From NCBI RefSeq assembly GCF_003987335.1, contig NZ_PIPK01000018.1:1-51347 (forward strand): DNA of 51,347 nucleotides, written 5' to 3'. A program made the translations under genes and the position numbers. This stretch comes from Aliidiomarina maris. GTDB taxonomy: Bacteria; Pseudomonadota; Gammaproteobacteria; Enterobacterales; Alteromonadaceae. The notes under the pieces were generated by a model. It was not told the DNA's origin and made no database searches. It saw only the letters and a program-made list of their open reading frames with translations. This document shows positions 18,118 through 26,904 of the stretch, piece by piece (the stretch's first letter is position 1; each line of letters opens with the position of its first letter).

Positions 18118-18281
18118 AAGATGTCCTCCATTAGGGCATAGTTTTTGAAACATGTGTTTCCAAATCACGAGGCTCATGATAGGTTTATGACCTTATCGGC
18201 GAAAGCGAATAAAAGCTATCAGCATAATCGAATAAGCAAATTCACTTGTGAGCGGTCGGTTCGCACTACAATAGGAAGACT
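18118..18281. promoter_or_regulatory. oxyR-prx divergent regulatory region
   Basis: This 164-bp gap must contain both promoters and, by analogy with other oxyR-ahpC loci, OxyR sites. An imperfect dyad GATAGGT...ACCTTATC at 18178-18197 is the best operator candidate by eye. A second dyad, GAAACA-TG-TGTTTC at 18147-18160, lies nearer the prx start. Neither is a clear match to the tandem ATAG-N7-CTAT OxyR consensus. Confidence 0.4.
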
Positions 18282-19196
18282 ATGAGCAAACTACCTAGCC
18301 TTAAAAATTTGAGTTACCTACTTGCGCTGCATCAGCATCAGAACTTTAACCGTGCGGCGCAGGCCTGTTTTGTCAGCCAATCTACCTTAAGTAGCGGCAT
18401 TCAAAATCTTGAAGACCAACTGGGTTGTCAGTTAATTGAACGTGACCATAAATCGTTTTTGTTTACCGGGATGGGTGAAGAAATCGTTGAGCGCGCACGT
18501 GAAATTTTGACCCACACCGAAGAGCTGATGAACCATGCCCAAAGCCAAGGAAACGTGATGGAAGGGCCGTTGCGTTTAGGCTGTATTCCCACGATTGGCC
18601 CGTTTTTATTAGGCCCTTTGAGTAAAAAGCTGCACCACGATTTTCCCAAGTTACAATTGCAAATTCGCGAAGACACCACGGCTCAGCTGCTGCACTTGCT
18701 AAAAAACGGTGAATTGGATGCACTGATTTTGGCTCTTCCCATCGACACCCAAGGAAATCAGCATTGGGTTCTCGGGCGCGACCCTTTTAAGATGGTCATG
18801 CATCCGCACGTGGCAGAGTCCGTCGGTGAGCCGGTGAACTATAATAACTTGCCTGATCAGAGCATTTTCTTACTCGAAAATGAGCACTGTTTAACCGGTC
18901 ACGCAGTGACTGCATGTCGTTTAGGCAACAGTAAGAAAATTAATCCATTTACTGCATCAAGTTTGCATAGCTTGGTGCAAATGGCCGAGGCTCGCGTCGG
19001 TGCGACTTTTGTGCCGCAAATGGCCATTGAGCAAGGCATTTTGAGTAATACCAGCTTGGTCGCGCTCACCCCGACGGATGGTGACGCGTATCGTGAAATT
19101 GGTTTAGTGTTTAGGCCGACCACATCGCGCCGCCGCACTTTCCGTAAAGTAGCTGAAACCATTGCTCAGCTGCTGCCAGAACCGACATTAAGCTAG
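18282..19196 (+). CDS. oxyR: hydrogen peroxide sensor and regulator OxyR
   Basis: A 304-aa LysR-family regulator. The winged helix at residues 5-62 includes FNRAAQACFVSQSTLSSGI. The effector domain has the OxyR redox pair: C203 in ENEHCLTGH and C212 in TACR, nine residues apart as in E. coli C199/C208. The surrounding ATFVPQMAIE and RRRTFRKV blocks are also OxyR-like. Peroxide forms the disulfide and turns on antioxidant genes. AGGA precedes the ATG at the right distance. It is transcribed away from prx-ahpD, its likely targets. Confidence 0.95.
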   Translation: MSKLPSLKNLSYLLALHQHQNFNRAAQACFVSQSTLSSGIQNLEDQLGCQLIERDHKSFLFTGMGEEIVERAREILTHTEELMNHAQSQGNVMEGPLRLGCIPTIGPFLLGPLSKKLHHDFPKLQLQIREDTTAQLLHLLKNGELDALILALPIDTQGNQHWVLGRDPFKMVMHPHVAESVGEPVNYNNLPDQSIFLLENEHCLTGHAVTACRLGNSKKINPFTASSLHSLVQMAEARVGATFVPQMAIEQGILSNTSLVALTPTDGDAYREIGLVFRPTTSRRRTFRKVAETIAQLLPEPTLS

Positions 19197-19274
19197 CTAA
19201 TTGATTTTGAACTAAAGCCGTCTACATCACGTAGGCAATGAGTTAATAATTCCGATCTTGTGGAGAAACCAAAT

Positions 19275-20414
19275 ATGAAAGCTCTACCACGTACTTTAGG
19301 CTTTGCGGCGTTAGGTTTGACTACGTTGGCTATGTCTGCAAATGCCGATACTATCGAAACCCGGTGGGCCAATGTTGCCGTCGAAACCGTTGCTGAAGGG
19401 CTCGAGCACCCATGGGGGATTGCATTTCTGGGTAACGGCCGAATGTTAGTCACCGAACGTGCAGGCCACATGCGTATCGTGGAAGCCGATGGCACTTTAG
19501 GCGAGCCGATTTCAGGCTTACCAGAAATCAAAGTGATGCGCCAAGGGGGACTCATGGACGTCACCTTAAGCCCGAATTACAGCAGCGACCGCACCATTTA
19601 CTTTTCATATTCGGAACCTGAAAGTGCCGGTAGTGAAGTGACCAGTACCGCAGTCGCGCGCGCACGCTTAGACGGTAATGCCTTGCACGACGTCGAGGTG
19701 ATTTTCAGTCAGTACCCGAAAGAAGACGGCGGGCGCCACTATGGCGGGCGTTTGAAGTTTAGTGCCGATGGCGAGTATCTATTTATCGGTTTAGGCGATC
19801 GCGGCCACCGTGAAGACGACTCTCAGTTAGTCAGTAACCACACCGGCACGTTAATTCGTATTTACCCGGACGGCTCAGTACCTAGCGATAACCCATTTGT
19901 CGACCAAGATGGTGCATTACCTGAAATCTGGTCGTATGGTCATCGCAACATTCAAGGCATGGATATCCAGCCTTCCACCGGCCACCTCTGGGCGGTTGAA
20001 CATGGCCCTCAGGGCGGTGATGAGTTGAATCGTCCAGAAGCTGGACTAAACTACGGTTGGCCGGTCATTACGCACGGTGAGCAATACGGTGGTGGGCAAG
20101 TCGGAATTGGCTTCAAGCAAGAGGGCATGGAGCTACCAGTCTGGCATTGGACGCCTTCAATTGCCGTATCTGGCATGGCGTTTTATCAAGGCAACCAATT
20201 CCCCGCTTGGCAGGGTAATGTTTTGGCAACGGGCTTACGTGGCACCCAAGTAGCACGCTTAGAAGTGGACGGCGACCGCGTGATTCACCAAGAGGTGATG
20301 GAGCTTAGCGATCGAATCCGTGAAATTAAAGTCGATAGCGATGGCTATATTTATCTGCTGACCGACCACCCAAATGGAAAAATCTTGCGTTTGGCACCAG
20401 CTAACGCGTCGTAA
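19275..20414 (+). CDS. PQQ-dependent aldose sugar dehydrogenase (YliI/Asd-like)
   Basis: A 379-aa periplasmic beta-propeller enzyme of the soluble PQQ glucose dehydrogenase family, which oxidises aldose sugars using pyrroloquinoline quinone and Ca2+. The signal peptide ends near SANA (residues 22-25). Family blocks are GLEHPWGIAFL, the catalytic-His block GGRHYGGRLKF, FIGLGDRG, EHGPQGGDELNRPEAGLNYGWP and TPSIAVSGMAFY. The frame opens at 19260, but GGAG 9 nt before the ATG at 19275 and a clean signal peptide decide the start. A TonB receptor of the PQQ-uptake type starts 15 bp downstream, so the pair probably forms an operon that imports and uses the cofactor. Confidence 0.9.
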   Translation: MKALPRTLGFAALGLTTLAMSANADTIETRWANVAVETVAEGLEHPWGIAFLGNGRMLVTERAGHMRIVEADGTLGEPISGLPEIKVMRQGGLMDVTLSPNYSSDRTIYFSYSEPESAGSEVTSTAVARARLDGNALHDVEVIFSQYPKEDGGRHYGGRLKFSADGEYLFIGLGDRGHREDDSQLVSNHTGTLIRIYPDGSVPSDNPFVDQDGALPEIWSYGHRNIQGMDIQPSTGHLWAVEHGPQGGDELNRPEAGLNYGWPVITHGEQYGGGQVGIGFKQEGMELPVWHWTPSIAVSGMAFYQGNQFPAWQGNVLATGLRGTQVARLEVDGDRVIHQEVMELSDRIREIKVDSDGYIYLLTDHPNGKILRLAPANAS

Positions 20415-20429
20415 CCAACGGAGTTGTGC

Positions 20430-22493
20430 ATGGTTCGAAGTCAACTTGGGCTCGCTATTTCAGCGAGCCTTTTTTATCTATATACCCCAGCATCTGCTGC
20501 GCAGAACGAAAGCCAGCAGCAGGATATTGAGCGCGTGGTCGTCACTGCCACTCGCACCGAGCAACCTTGGCTTACCACCCCTGCGAGTATTGACCGCGTC
20601 GAGGTGAACGAGCAGCTTTCCGGCTTACGTGTCGATATGGCTGAGGTCTTAGCGGGTATTCCCGGCGTCCAGGTCGATACCCGGTATAACTTTGCGCAAG
20701 ACACGCGAGTTATTTTACGTGGTTTTGGGGCGCGTGCTGCCTTTGGCGTACGCGGCGTCGTGATGCGTTTAGACGGTGTGCCATTGTCAATGCCCGATGG
20801 GCAAGCCCAGACATCGAGTATCTTTATTGACGAGCCAAGCCACGTTGAGGTGTTACGCGGTCCTGTCGCTGCGGTGTATGGCAACGCTGCAGGTGGGGTG
20901 ATTAACTTACAGAGCCAACTTGCAGACCAAAGTTACGTCAGTGCAGGGCATAGCATTGGCGCTAATGGCCGCGAACGCAGCACCCTTGACGGTGCGTATG
21001 TCGCTGACCAGTTAACCTTAGCAGGGCATTATGCGCGCTTTCGCACCGATGGTGATCGCGCTCAAGCGGCAGCAGAGCGCGACCAATATGCACTCCGCGG
21101 TGCCTATCAGTTTGGGCATAACATCGAACTGATTGCACGCATCGACGATAACGATGCGCCTTTATTACAAGACCCTGGGTCATTAACCCCAGAGCAGTGG
21201 CGTGACGACCCTGAGCAAACCTTTGCGGGCGCAAGCGTATTTGACACCCGCAAGACGATTCGCCACCGCCAGCAGTCACTCACATTGCGCCAAATTCAGG
21301 CAACCTATGACTGGGAGCTCGCGACATGGAACGGCCGCCGTGAAGTGGTTCAATTCTTGCCATTTCCGGGTAGCGAAATAACCTCGTCAGGGGCTGTGAT
21401 TGACTTAACCCGTGATTTTTACGGCCTGCACGGGCAATTTAATTGGCGCCCAAGTGCCTTTGAGGGCCGCTGGCAGCTGAGCCTTGGCACCGATATCGAA
21501 CGTCAGGAAGACACCCGTCTTGGCTTTGTGAACCAAAACGGGCAACCAGGTGACTTACGCCGCGACGAAACAGGCCGCGTCGATAAAGACGATGTGTACG
21601 CGCTTAGCCAGTTAGATATCACCGAGCGCTTGAGCTGGCTCGCTGGTGTGCGCATGTCCGAACTAAGTTTCGATGTGCGTGACCGCTATATCATCGAAGG
21701 TATAGTGCCAGACGATAGCGGTAGCAATCGGTATCGTGAAACCTCTTGGACACAAGGTTTAAGCTATCAATTAAACCAACAATGGTCTGTGTTTGCAGCC
21801 TTTGGTGAAGGATTCGAAACACCAACCCTAACCGAATTGGCGTATCGCAACGATGGCAGCGGGCTCAACCCAGATCTTGGCCCCGCCTTCGTGACGCAAT
21901 ACGAAGCCGGTATCAAATGGCTCGGCCCTCAAGGGCAATTGCAAATGAGTGTGTTTGCAGTCGACACAGACGATGAAATTGTTGTCGACCAGTCGATTGA
22001 TGGCCGCACTACCTATCGCAATGCTGGTGAAACCGAACGTCGTGGAGTAGAGCTCAGTAGCCGCTGGCTGCTGCACCCACAATTTGACCTGCGAGCCGCT
22101 GCCAGCATCATGAATGCGCGCTATCGCGATATCGACGGTGTAAGTGGCAACCGCATTCCAGGGGTCGCCAACACCAATGCATTTGCCCAGCTCAACTTCT
22201 TGCCTTGGCAGGATGAGCGCTTGCGCGCATCAGTCACTGCGCAGTACCGCTCACAAGTTGCAGCGAATGATAGCAATGACGTATTTGCCCCCGGCTTTAC
22301 CCTTTGGCATGCAGGTTTAGATGCCATGCAAAATGTGCATGCATGGCAGTTTTCTCAGTGGATACGTGTCGATAACCTGTTGGATAAGCAATATGTTGGC
22401 TCGGTGGTGGTCAACCAAGGTAGTGGTCGCGCATTCGAGCCAGCGCCCGGCCGCCAGCTCAGTGCGGGGCTGCGAGTCACGCGTCGCTTTTAA
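20430..22493 (+). CDS. pqqU: TonB-dependent receptor, PqqU (YncD)-like
   Basis: A 687-aa outer-membrane receptor. The signal peptide ends near SAAAQ (about 22), followed by a TonB box-like VVVTATR, a plug domain (about 45-160; LRGFGARAAFGVRG, RLDGVPLSMPDGQAQTS, VEVLRGPVAAVYGNAAGG) and a 22-strand barrel ending in RVTRRF. Several stretches agree closely with E. coli YncD/PqqU as I recall it: DTRKTIRHRQ, TDDEIVVD, GRTTYRNAG, DKQYVGSVVVNQ and EPAPGRQ. PqqU carries PQQ across the outer membrane. GGAG 6 nt before the ATG at 20430 sets the start. The upstream PQQ enzyme supports this substrate. Confidence 0.88.
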   Translation: MVRSQLGLAISASLFYLYTPASAAQNESQQQDIERVVVTATRTEQPWLTTPASIDRVEVNEQLSGLRVDMAEVLAGIPGVQVDTRYNFAQDTRVILRGFGARAAFGVRGVVMRLDGVPLSMPDGQAQTSSIFIDEPSHVEVLRGPVAAVYGNAAGGVINLQSQLADQSYVSAGHSIGANGRERSTLDGAYVADQLTLAGHYARFRTDGDRAQAAAERDQYALRGAYQFGHNIELIARIDDNDAPLLQDPGSLTPEQWRDDPEQTFAGASVFDTRKTIRHRQQSLTLRQIQATYDWELATWNGRREVVQFLPFPGSEITSSGAVIDLTRDFYGLHGQFNWRPSAFEGRWQLSLGTDIERQEDTRLGFVNQNGQPGDLRRDETGRVDKDDVYALSQLDITERLSWLAGVRMSELSFDVRDRYIIEGIVPDDSGSNRYRETSWTQGLSYQLNQQWSVFAAFGEGFETPTLTELAYRNDGSGLNPDLGPAFVTQYEAGIKWLGPQGQLQMSVFAVDTDDEIVVDQSIDGRTTYRNAGETERRGVELSSRWLLHPQFDLRAAASIMNARYRDIDGVSGNRIPGVANTNAFAQLNFLPWQDERLRASVTAQYRSQVAANDSNDVFAPGFTLWHAGLDAMQNVHAWQFSQWIRVDNLLDKQYVGSVVVNQGSGRAFEPAPGRQLSAGLRVTRRF

Positions 22494-22521
22494 GTGCAGC
22501 GGATTAGCCACCTGCGCCAGC

Positions 22522-22554
22522 AAAAAAACGCCAGCGAAATGCTGGCGTTTTTTT
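22522..22554. terminator. bidirectional intrinsic terminator
   Basis: Seven A, CGCCAGC, loop GAAAT, GCTGGCG, seven T. It ends the PQQ pair and can also serve the converging DJ-1 family gene. Confidence 0.93.
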
Positions 22555-22579
22555 ACCTATGCATGTATCGCTACAAAAT

Positions 22580-23263
22580 TTAAGGCTGATTATTCAAAAT
22601 ATGTACCAGTGCTTTAGCCGTCGGCTCTGACGACGCAGGGTTCTGGCCGGTGACGAGTAAGCCGTCTTGAATCACATACGGCTGCCAATCATCGGTTTTC
22701 TCGTACTTGGCGCCTTTTTCTTGCAGCGCATCTTCGAGTAAAAACGGCACGATGTCAGTTAACTCAACCGCTTCTTCCTCGCTATTGCTAAAACCAGTTA
22801 CCGCACGACCGGCGATCATAGGTTTGCCCGCTAAGTTGGCGTTGAGCAGCACCGCGGGTGCATGGCACACCGCCGCAACGGCTTTGCCTTGTTGCCAGAA
22901 ATCTTCGAGTAGACGAATGGAATTTTCGTCGTTGGTTAAATCCCACAACGGGCCATGCCCACCGGGATAGAACACGGCGTCATAATCATCAGCATTTAAA
23001 TCGGCGAGCTTTAGGGTTTTTGCCAGCTTCTCCTTTAACTCATCATCTTTGTAGAAGCGACGCGTCGCTGCGGTTTGCGCATCGTCACTTTCACTATTTG
23101 GGTCAATCGGCGGCTGGCCACCTTGAGGGGATGCCAGCGTGATCTCAGCACCCGCTTCATCAAACACATAATAGGGCGCCGCGAATTCTTCCACCCAAAA
23201 ACCAGTCTTACGCCCAGTGTCTCCCAACGAATCGTGAGAGGTCAATACCATCAATATTTTCAT
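22580..23263 (-). CDS. DJ-1/PfpI family protein (type 1 glutamine amidotransferase-like)
   Basis: A 227-aa cytoplasmic protein with the DJ-1/PfpI fold. The nucleophile elbow AAVCHAPAVLL gives C133 followed by H134, and an acidic residue in GFWVEEFAAP (E25/E26) completes the site. This arrangement (length about 225, GGHGPLWDL, GRAVTGF) fits the Hsp31-like glyoxalase III or chaperone group rather than true glutamine amidotransferases. It may detoxify methylglyoxal or protect proteins; the precise activity is not decided by sequence. It stands alone, 36 bp from the response regulator gene. Confidence 0.88.
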   Translation of the reverse strand: MKILMVLTSHDSLGDTGRKTGFWVEEFAAPYYVFDEAGAEITLASPQGGQPPIDPNSESDDAQTAATRRFYKDDELKEKLAKTLKLADLNADDYDAVFYPGGHGPLWDLTNDENSIRLLEDFWQQGKAVAAVCHAPAVLLNANLAGKPMIAGRAVTGFSNSEEEAVELTDIVPFLLEDALQEKGAKYEKTDDWQPYVIQDGLLVTGQNPASSEPTAKALVHILNNQP

Positions 23264-23299
23264 TTAAACCTCATTCCTTGTCACCCTTGCGAGCGTGAA

Positions 23300-24670
23300 T
23301 TAATCTTCCAACCAGCGATACAGCGTACGTCGGGTTACCCCAAGTATCTCAGCGGCTTTGCGTTTATTGCCGCCCGCCTCTCTTAAAACATAGCGCACAT
23401 AATCTCTTTGTACATCGCTTAAGGTGCGTAAAGCTGACATTTCCTGACTTGGCCGGCCGCTATCTGCGCCCCCAGACTGAGCTTGCTCGAGCTGGCTTGC
23501 TTGTTGGATGCGCTCTGGTAGGTGTTCTGGTTTAATCTCTTTGCCTTGGCAGAAAGTGACTGCCCGTTCCATCGCATTTTGCAGTTCGCGCACATTGCCA
23601 GGGAAAGGGTAGCTATATAAAAGGTTCAACGCCTCGCGTGACAATACCGGCGTGCTGCCCTTGGCTTGGCTTAAGTGTGCAATAAAGTGTTGGGCCAATA
23701 ACTCGCAGTCTTCACCGCGTTCACGCAAGGGAGGCACTTTTAGTGAAAACGTTTCTAAGCGATAGAATAAGTCTTGGCGAAAGCGGCTTTCGCCGACCAA
23801 GGCTTCAAGGTCACGATGGGTCGCAGCGATGATGCGAACATCCACCGCAAACTCTTGATCACTCCCAACAGGGCGAATGCGGCCCTCTTGCAGCACACGT
23901 AACAGCTTGGCCTGCAGTTCAAGCGGCATTTCACCAATTTCATCTAACAGTAGCGTGCCCTGATGGGCTTCTTTCAACAAGCCTGAGCGCGCTTTTTGCG
24001 CTCCCGTAAACGCACCCGCTGCATGGCCAAAGAACTCACTTTCCATCAGCTCTTTAGGAATACCCGCACAGTTCACCGCCAAGAAAGGACCGTCCTGGCG
24101 CGGACTTTCCTGGTGAATAGCACGAGCAACTAACTCTTTACCCGTTCCACTTTCGCCTAACACCAGCACCGCAGATTCGGCTTTCGCGACTTGGCTAACT
24201 TGGTGGTACAGATCACGCATCGCACGACTTTGACCTAACATGCCGTGAAAACTGGTTTGCACCTGTCCCGCCCGCAACGCCTCCACCGTGGTCCGCAAGC
24301 GGCGGTTTTCGAGTAGTCGTGTGACAGTTAGCAGAAAATGCTCCATGTCCAACGGTTTGGTTAAGAAGTCATCGGCACCTTGTTTAAGGGCCTCAACCGC
24401 TTGGGCCACCGTGCCAAATGCGGTGATCAGTAAAATGGACGGCGCATTTGGCAGTTGCAGCAACTGTGGCACCATCGTCATACCATTCGCGCCGGGTAAA
24501 CGCAGATCACTCACCACCAAGTCAGGCTGAACCTGTTGAATCAGTGGCAGGGCGTTCTCAACGCTCTCCGCCGCCTGCACTTGATAGCCTTCGCTTTCAA
24601 GCTCTTCAGTGAGTAGCTCGCGTAAGCCTGGGTCATCCTCCACCACTACAATACGAATTACATCGCTCAT
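23300..24670 (-). CDS. sigma-54-dependent response regulator (NtrC family)
   Basis: A 456-aa activator. The receiver domain (5-120) has the acidic pair EDD at 11-13, phospho-acceptor D55 and TKPLD near 105. The AAA+ domain (about 145-375) has Walker A GESGTGKE, the sigma-54-contacting loop GAFTGA, and Walker B LLLDEIGEM. The Fis-type helix-turn-helix is at 420-455 (NKRKAAEILGVTRRTLYRW). It starts 1 bp after the histidine kinase stop, so the two are one unit. A candidate target with a -24/-12 promoter is the divergent DUF4168 gene. Confidence 0.94.
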   Translation of the reverse strand: MSDVIRIVVVEDDPGLRELLTEELESEGYQVQAAESVENALPLIQQVQPDLVVSDLRLPGANGMTMVPQLLQLPNAPSILLITAFGTVAQAVEALKQGADDFLTKPLDMEHFLLTVTRLLENRRLRTTVEALRAGQVQTSFHGMLGQSRAMRDLYHQVSQVAKAESAVLVLGESGTGKELVARAIHQESPRQDGPFLAVNCAGIPKELMESEFFGHAAGAFTGAQKARSGLLKEAHQGTLLLDEIGEMPLELQAKLLRVLQEGRIRPVGSDQEFAVDVRIIAATHRDLEALVGESRFRQDLFYRLETFSLKVPPLRERGEDCELLAQHFIAHLSQAKGSTPVLSREALNLLYSYPFPGNVRELQNAMERAVTFCQGKEIKPEHLPERIQQASQLEQAQSGGADSGRPSQEMSALRTLSDVQRDYVRYVLREAGGNKRKAAEILGVTRRTLYRWLED

Positions 24671-24671
24671 T

Positions 24672-26183
24672 CTAAGACTCCTTGCTTACTTCCAGCGCCG
24701 GCGCTTGTGCCGCAATTGGTAACCACAAAACAACTTCACACCCACCGCTCGGATGATTACTCAGGTGTAAATAGCCCGCGTGCTCCGCCATCACATTGTG
24801 CACAATGGCAAGCCCTAACCCAGTGCCTTCTCCATGTGACTTGGTAGAGAAAAATGGTTCGAGCAATCGCTCCACGGTGACGTTACTGGGTAGGCCCGCG
24901 CCATCATCACGAATCGCGATACGAATACCGTCCACGCCCTGATAACTGTCTTGCTGAGCTAGCACCCAAACGTGATGACTAGCGGCTTGAGCGGCATTAC
25001 GCATCACATTCACCAGCGCTAATTCGATTCGAGATTCATCTGCCTGGAGTTGTAAGTCAGGACATGCACTAATTTCAATCGTAAGGTCATCACGCGTCAC
25101 TTCATGACTGACGTTGGTCATACACTCTTCAATAAGCTGGCGAATATGAATCACATCGACGCCTTCATCCTGCTGGCGTGCATAATTAAGTAATTGACGA
25201 ACAATACGGGTTAACCGTGCCACTTGGCCGCGAATCGCTGTGAGCTGCCGGTTCGCTTGGGGGTCGTCGCCATAGGTTTGAGCCAAGCGGCGCGCGCGCC
25301 CATCAATAACGGTCAACGGCGCGCCTAATTCATGTGCGACCCCGCTAGCCACACGGCCAATAGCGGCCATTTTCTTTTGGTGCTGCAAACGCTTGGCGAG
25401 TGCTTCTTCCTGCGCTTGATGGGCGGCAAGCTCTTGGTCTTTGGCATCAATACTATCAAGCATACGGTTCAGTTGGCCCGCCAGCCGCGCTAATTCGCTC
25501 GGCCCAGTTTGCTCTGCACGGTAGCTACGCTCACCGCGCTCAACCCGCTGCATCGCCAAGGTCAAGGCATTGATATGACGCCCAACGCCACTATAGTGGC
25601 CGAAAATAACAATCGCTAAAGTCGCAAAACACAATACCCACCAAGTGGTCCAAGCGGTGCGTGAAAGCTGTGCCAACGACGCGTCAAAGTCACTGGCGCG
25701 GCGGTTTATTTGAATAAACCCATTGGTACGGCCTAAATCATCAAATACCGGAATGAAATGAGAAAATAAAAACATGCCCGACACTTGGCGGTAGCGTTCT
25801 TGCTGCTCGCCTGTTGTCACCACCTGCTGCGCAACCTGGCTGGTGGTTAAATCTCGCTCGGTAATACCCGCCGCCGCAACTTGGTTACCATTGACGTCGA
25901 ACACCGAGGCACCATAAATACGGCCAATATCAAACACCGACTGCAGGGTTCGTCGCACGGCTTCGTCATCGCCGCTTGCCAGCGCCTCGCCAACAGGAAG
26001 TCGAATCGCACGCCCAATCAGTTCAACATCGTCTTTGAGCCGATCTGATTCTAGGGTGGCTAAGCGGTCGAGACCAAAACTAATTCCTCCACCTGCCACT
26101 ACTAATAGCGGTAGCACGACATACAAGAGCAAAGCGCGTTGCATGCCAGAGAGACGCCAAAAACGTTTTGCTGATTTTTTCAT
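24672..26183 (-). CDS. membrane sensor histidine kinase paired with the NtrC-type regulator
   Basis: A 503-aa kinase. A membrane helix (about 12-35) is followed by a periplasmic sensor region (about 40-175), a second helix (about 180-197) and HAMP (200-255). In the core the H box GVAHELGAPLTVIDGR places the phospho-accepting His near residue 284. The N box is VNVMRNAAQAA and the ATP lid is GTGLGLAIVHNV. The ligand is unknown. The frame extends to 26291, but the ATG at 26183 (MKKSAKRF) removes 36 residues that would run through the TGTCAC repeats and is chosen. It is divergent from the DUF4168 gene. Confidence 0.92.
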   Translation of the reverse strand: MKKSAKRFWRLSGMQRALLLYVVLPLLVVAGGGISFGLDRLATLESDRLKDDVELIGRAIRLPVGEALASGDDEAVRRTLQSVFDIGRIYGASVFDVNGNQVAAAGITERDLTTSQVAQQVVTTGEQQERYRQVSGMFLFSHFIPVFDDLGRTNGFIQINRRASDFDASLAQLSRTAWTTWWVLCFATLAIVIFGHYSGVGRHINALTLAMQRVERGERSYRAEQTGPSELARLAGQLNRMLDSIDAKDQELAAHQAQEEALAKRLQHQKKMAAIGRVASGVAHELGAPLTVIDGRARRLAQTYGDDPQANRQLTAIRGQVARLTRIVRQLLNYARQQDEGVDVIHIRQLIEECMTNVSHEVTRDDLTIEISACPDLQLQADESRIELALVNVMRNAAQAASHHVWVLAQQDSYQGVDGIRIAIRDDGAGLPSNVTVERLLEPFFSTKSHGEGTGLGLAIVHNVMAEHAGYLHLSNHPSGGCEVVLWLPIAAQAPALEVSKES

Positions 26184-26188
26184 CGCTG

Positions 26189-26226
26189 TGTCACTTATGT
26201 CACTGACAAATCTGTCACATGTGACA
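26189..26226. promoter_or_regulatory. TGTCAC repeat cluster, likely activator binding site
   Basis: Three TGTCAC half-sites start at 26189, 26198 and 26213. The last forms the perfect 14-bp palindrome TGTCACATGTGACA at 26213-26226. The cluster lies between the kinase gene and the DUF4168 gene, about 150 bp upstream of the predicted sigma-54 start site, a usual distance for an enhancer of an NtrC-type activator. It is also only 6-30 bp from the kinase start, so autoregulation is possible. Confidence 0.6.
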
Positions 26227-26343
26227 AAAGTATACACATAAGTTCCATGCCTCGCGTAACTAGATCCGTTTGAAAGCGTGCGGAAACCCATTAAAAACCA
26301 ATTAAATCATTATCTTGTATTTTATTTTTAAGTTTTTTAAGAG

Positions 26344-26360
26344 TTGGCACAGCATTCGCT
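26344..26360 (+). promoter_or_regulatory. sigma-54 promoter of the DUF4168 gene
   Basis: TTGGCACAGCATTCGCT matches the -24/-12 consensus YTGGCACGNNNNTTGCW with only two mismatches. The invariant GG and GC are 12 bp apart. The transcript would start near 26371, 28 nt before the ATG. Confidence 0.8.
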
Positions 26361-26398
26361 TAGTTACTAGTGTTAAATTTCAACGAGGAGTAAAAATT

Positions 26399-26776
26399 AT
26401 GTTTAAACGTACTTTTGCACTTTCAGCTATCGCAGCCGCTATGTTCTCAATGCCAGCATTGGCACAAGAGCAAGACCAGCAGGCTTACGCTCAACAGCAA
26501 ATGGAAGAAATGGCTAACCAGCCAATTTCAGATGAGCAATTAGAGCAATTCGCTGACGCGTTGAACGAAATCGAGCGCATCAACGATGAATTCGTAGCTC
26601 AGCTTGAGCAAGCTGAAAGCCAGGAAGAAGCGCAAGAGCTTCAAATCGCTGCACAAAGCGAAATGGTTGAAGCGGTAGAAGACAGCGGTCTAAGCGTTGA
26701 AGAGTATAACGCGATTGCATATCGCATGCAGAACGACCCTGAAATTCAAAGCCGCATTGAAGAACTACGTTCTTAA
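26399..26776 (+). CDS. exported DUF4168 domain protein
   Basis: A 125-aa protein. A signal peptide ends after PALAQ (about residue 22), followed by a Gln/Glu-rich helical region typical of DUF4168 (ISDEQLEQFADAL, then LSVEEYNAIAYRMQNDPEIQ near the end). The family has no established function; members are small exported helical proteins. GAGGAG lies 8 nt before the ATG at 26399; the open frame upstream to 26315 would run across the sigma-54 promoter and is rejected. It has its own terminator, so it is a single-gene unit, probably controlled by the divergent two-component system. Confidence 0.85.
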   Translation: MFKRTFALSAIAAAMFSMPALAQEQDQQAYAQQQMEEMANQPISDEQLEQFADALNEIERINDEFVAQLEQAESQEEAQELQIAAQSEMVEAVEDSGLSVEEYNAIAYRMQNDPEIQSRIEELRS

Positions 26777-26799
26777 TAAGAACGCGAGTTAAACGATGT

Positions 26800-26828
26800 A
26801 AAACGCGACCTACGGGTCGCGTTTTTTA
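26800..26828 (+). terminator. intrinsic terminator of the DUF4168 gene
   Basis: AAAACGCGACC, loop TACG, GGTCGCG, then six T, just after the stop codon. Confidence 0.92.
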
Positions 26829-26904
26829 TTGTGGTATAGTATTTGTGCTAAGTTACAGCGTGCTAAAGCCTGTGTAACCACCACCCTATAATAACGAGGA
26901 TGCT

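Noticed and set aside
26315-26398. N-terminal extension of the DUF4168 protein by 28 codons
   Set aside because: It would overlap the sigma-54 promoter and destroy the signal peptide.
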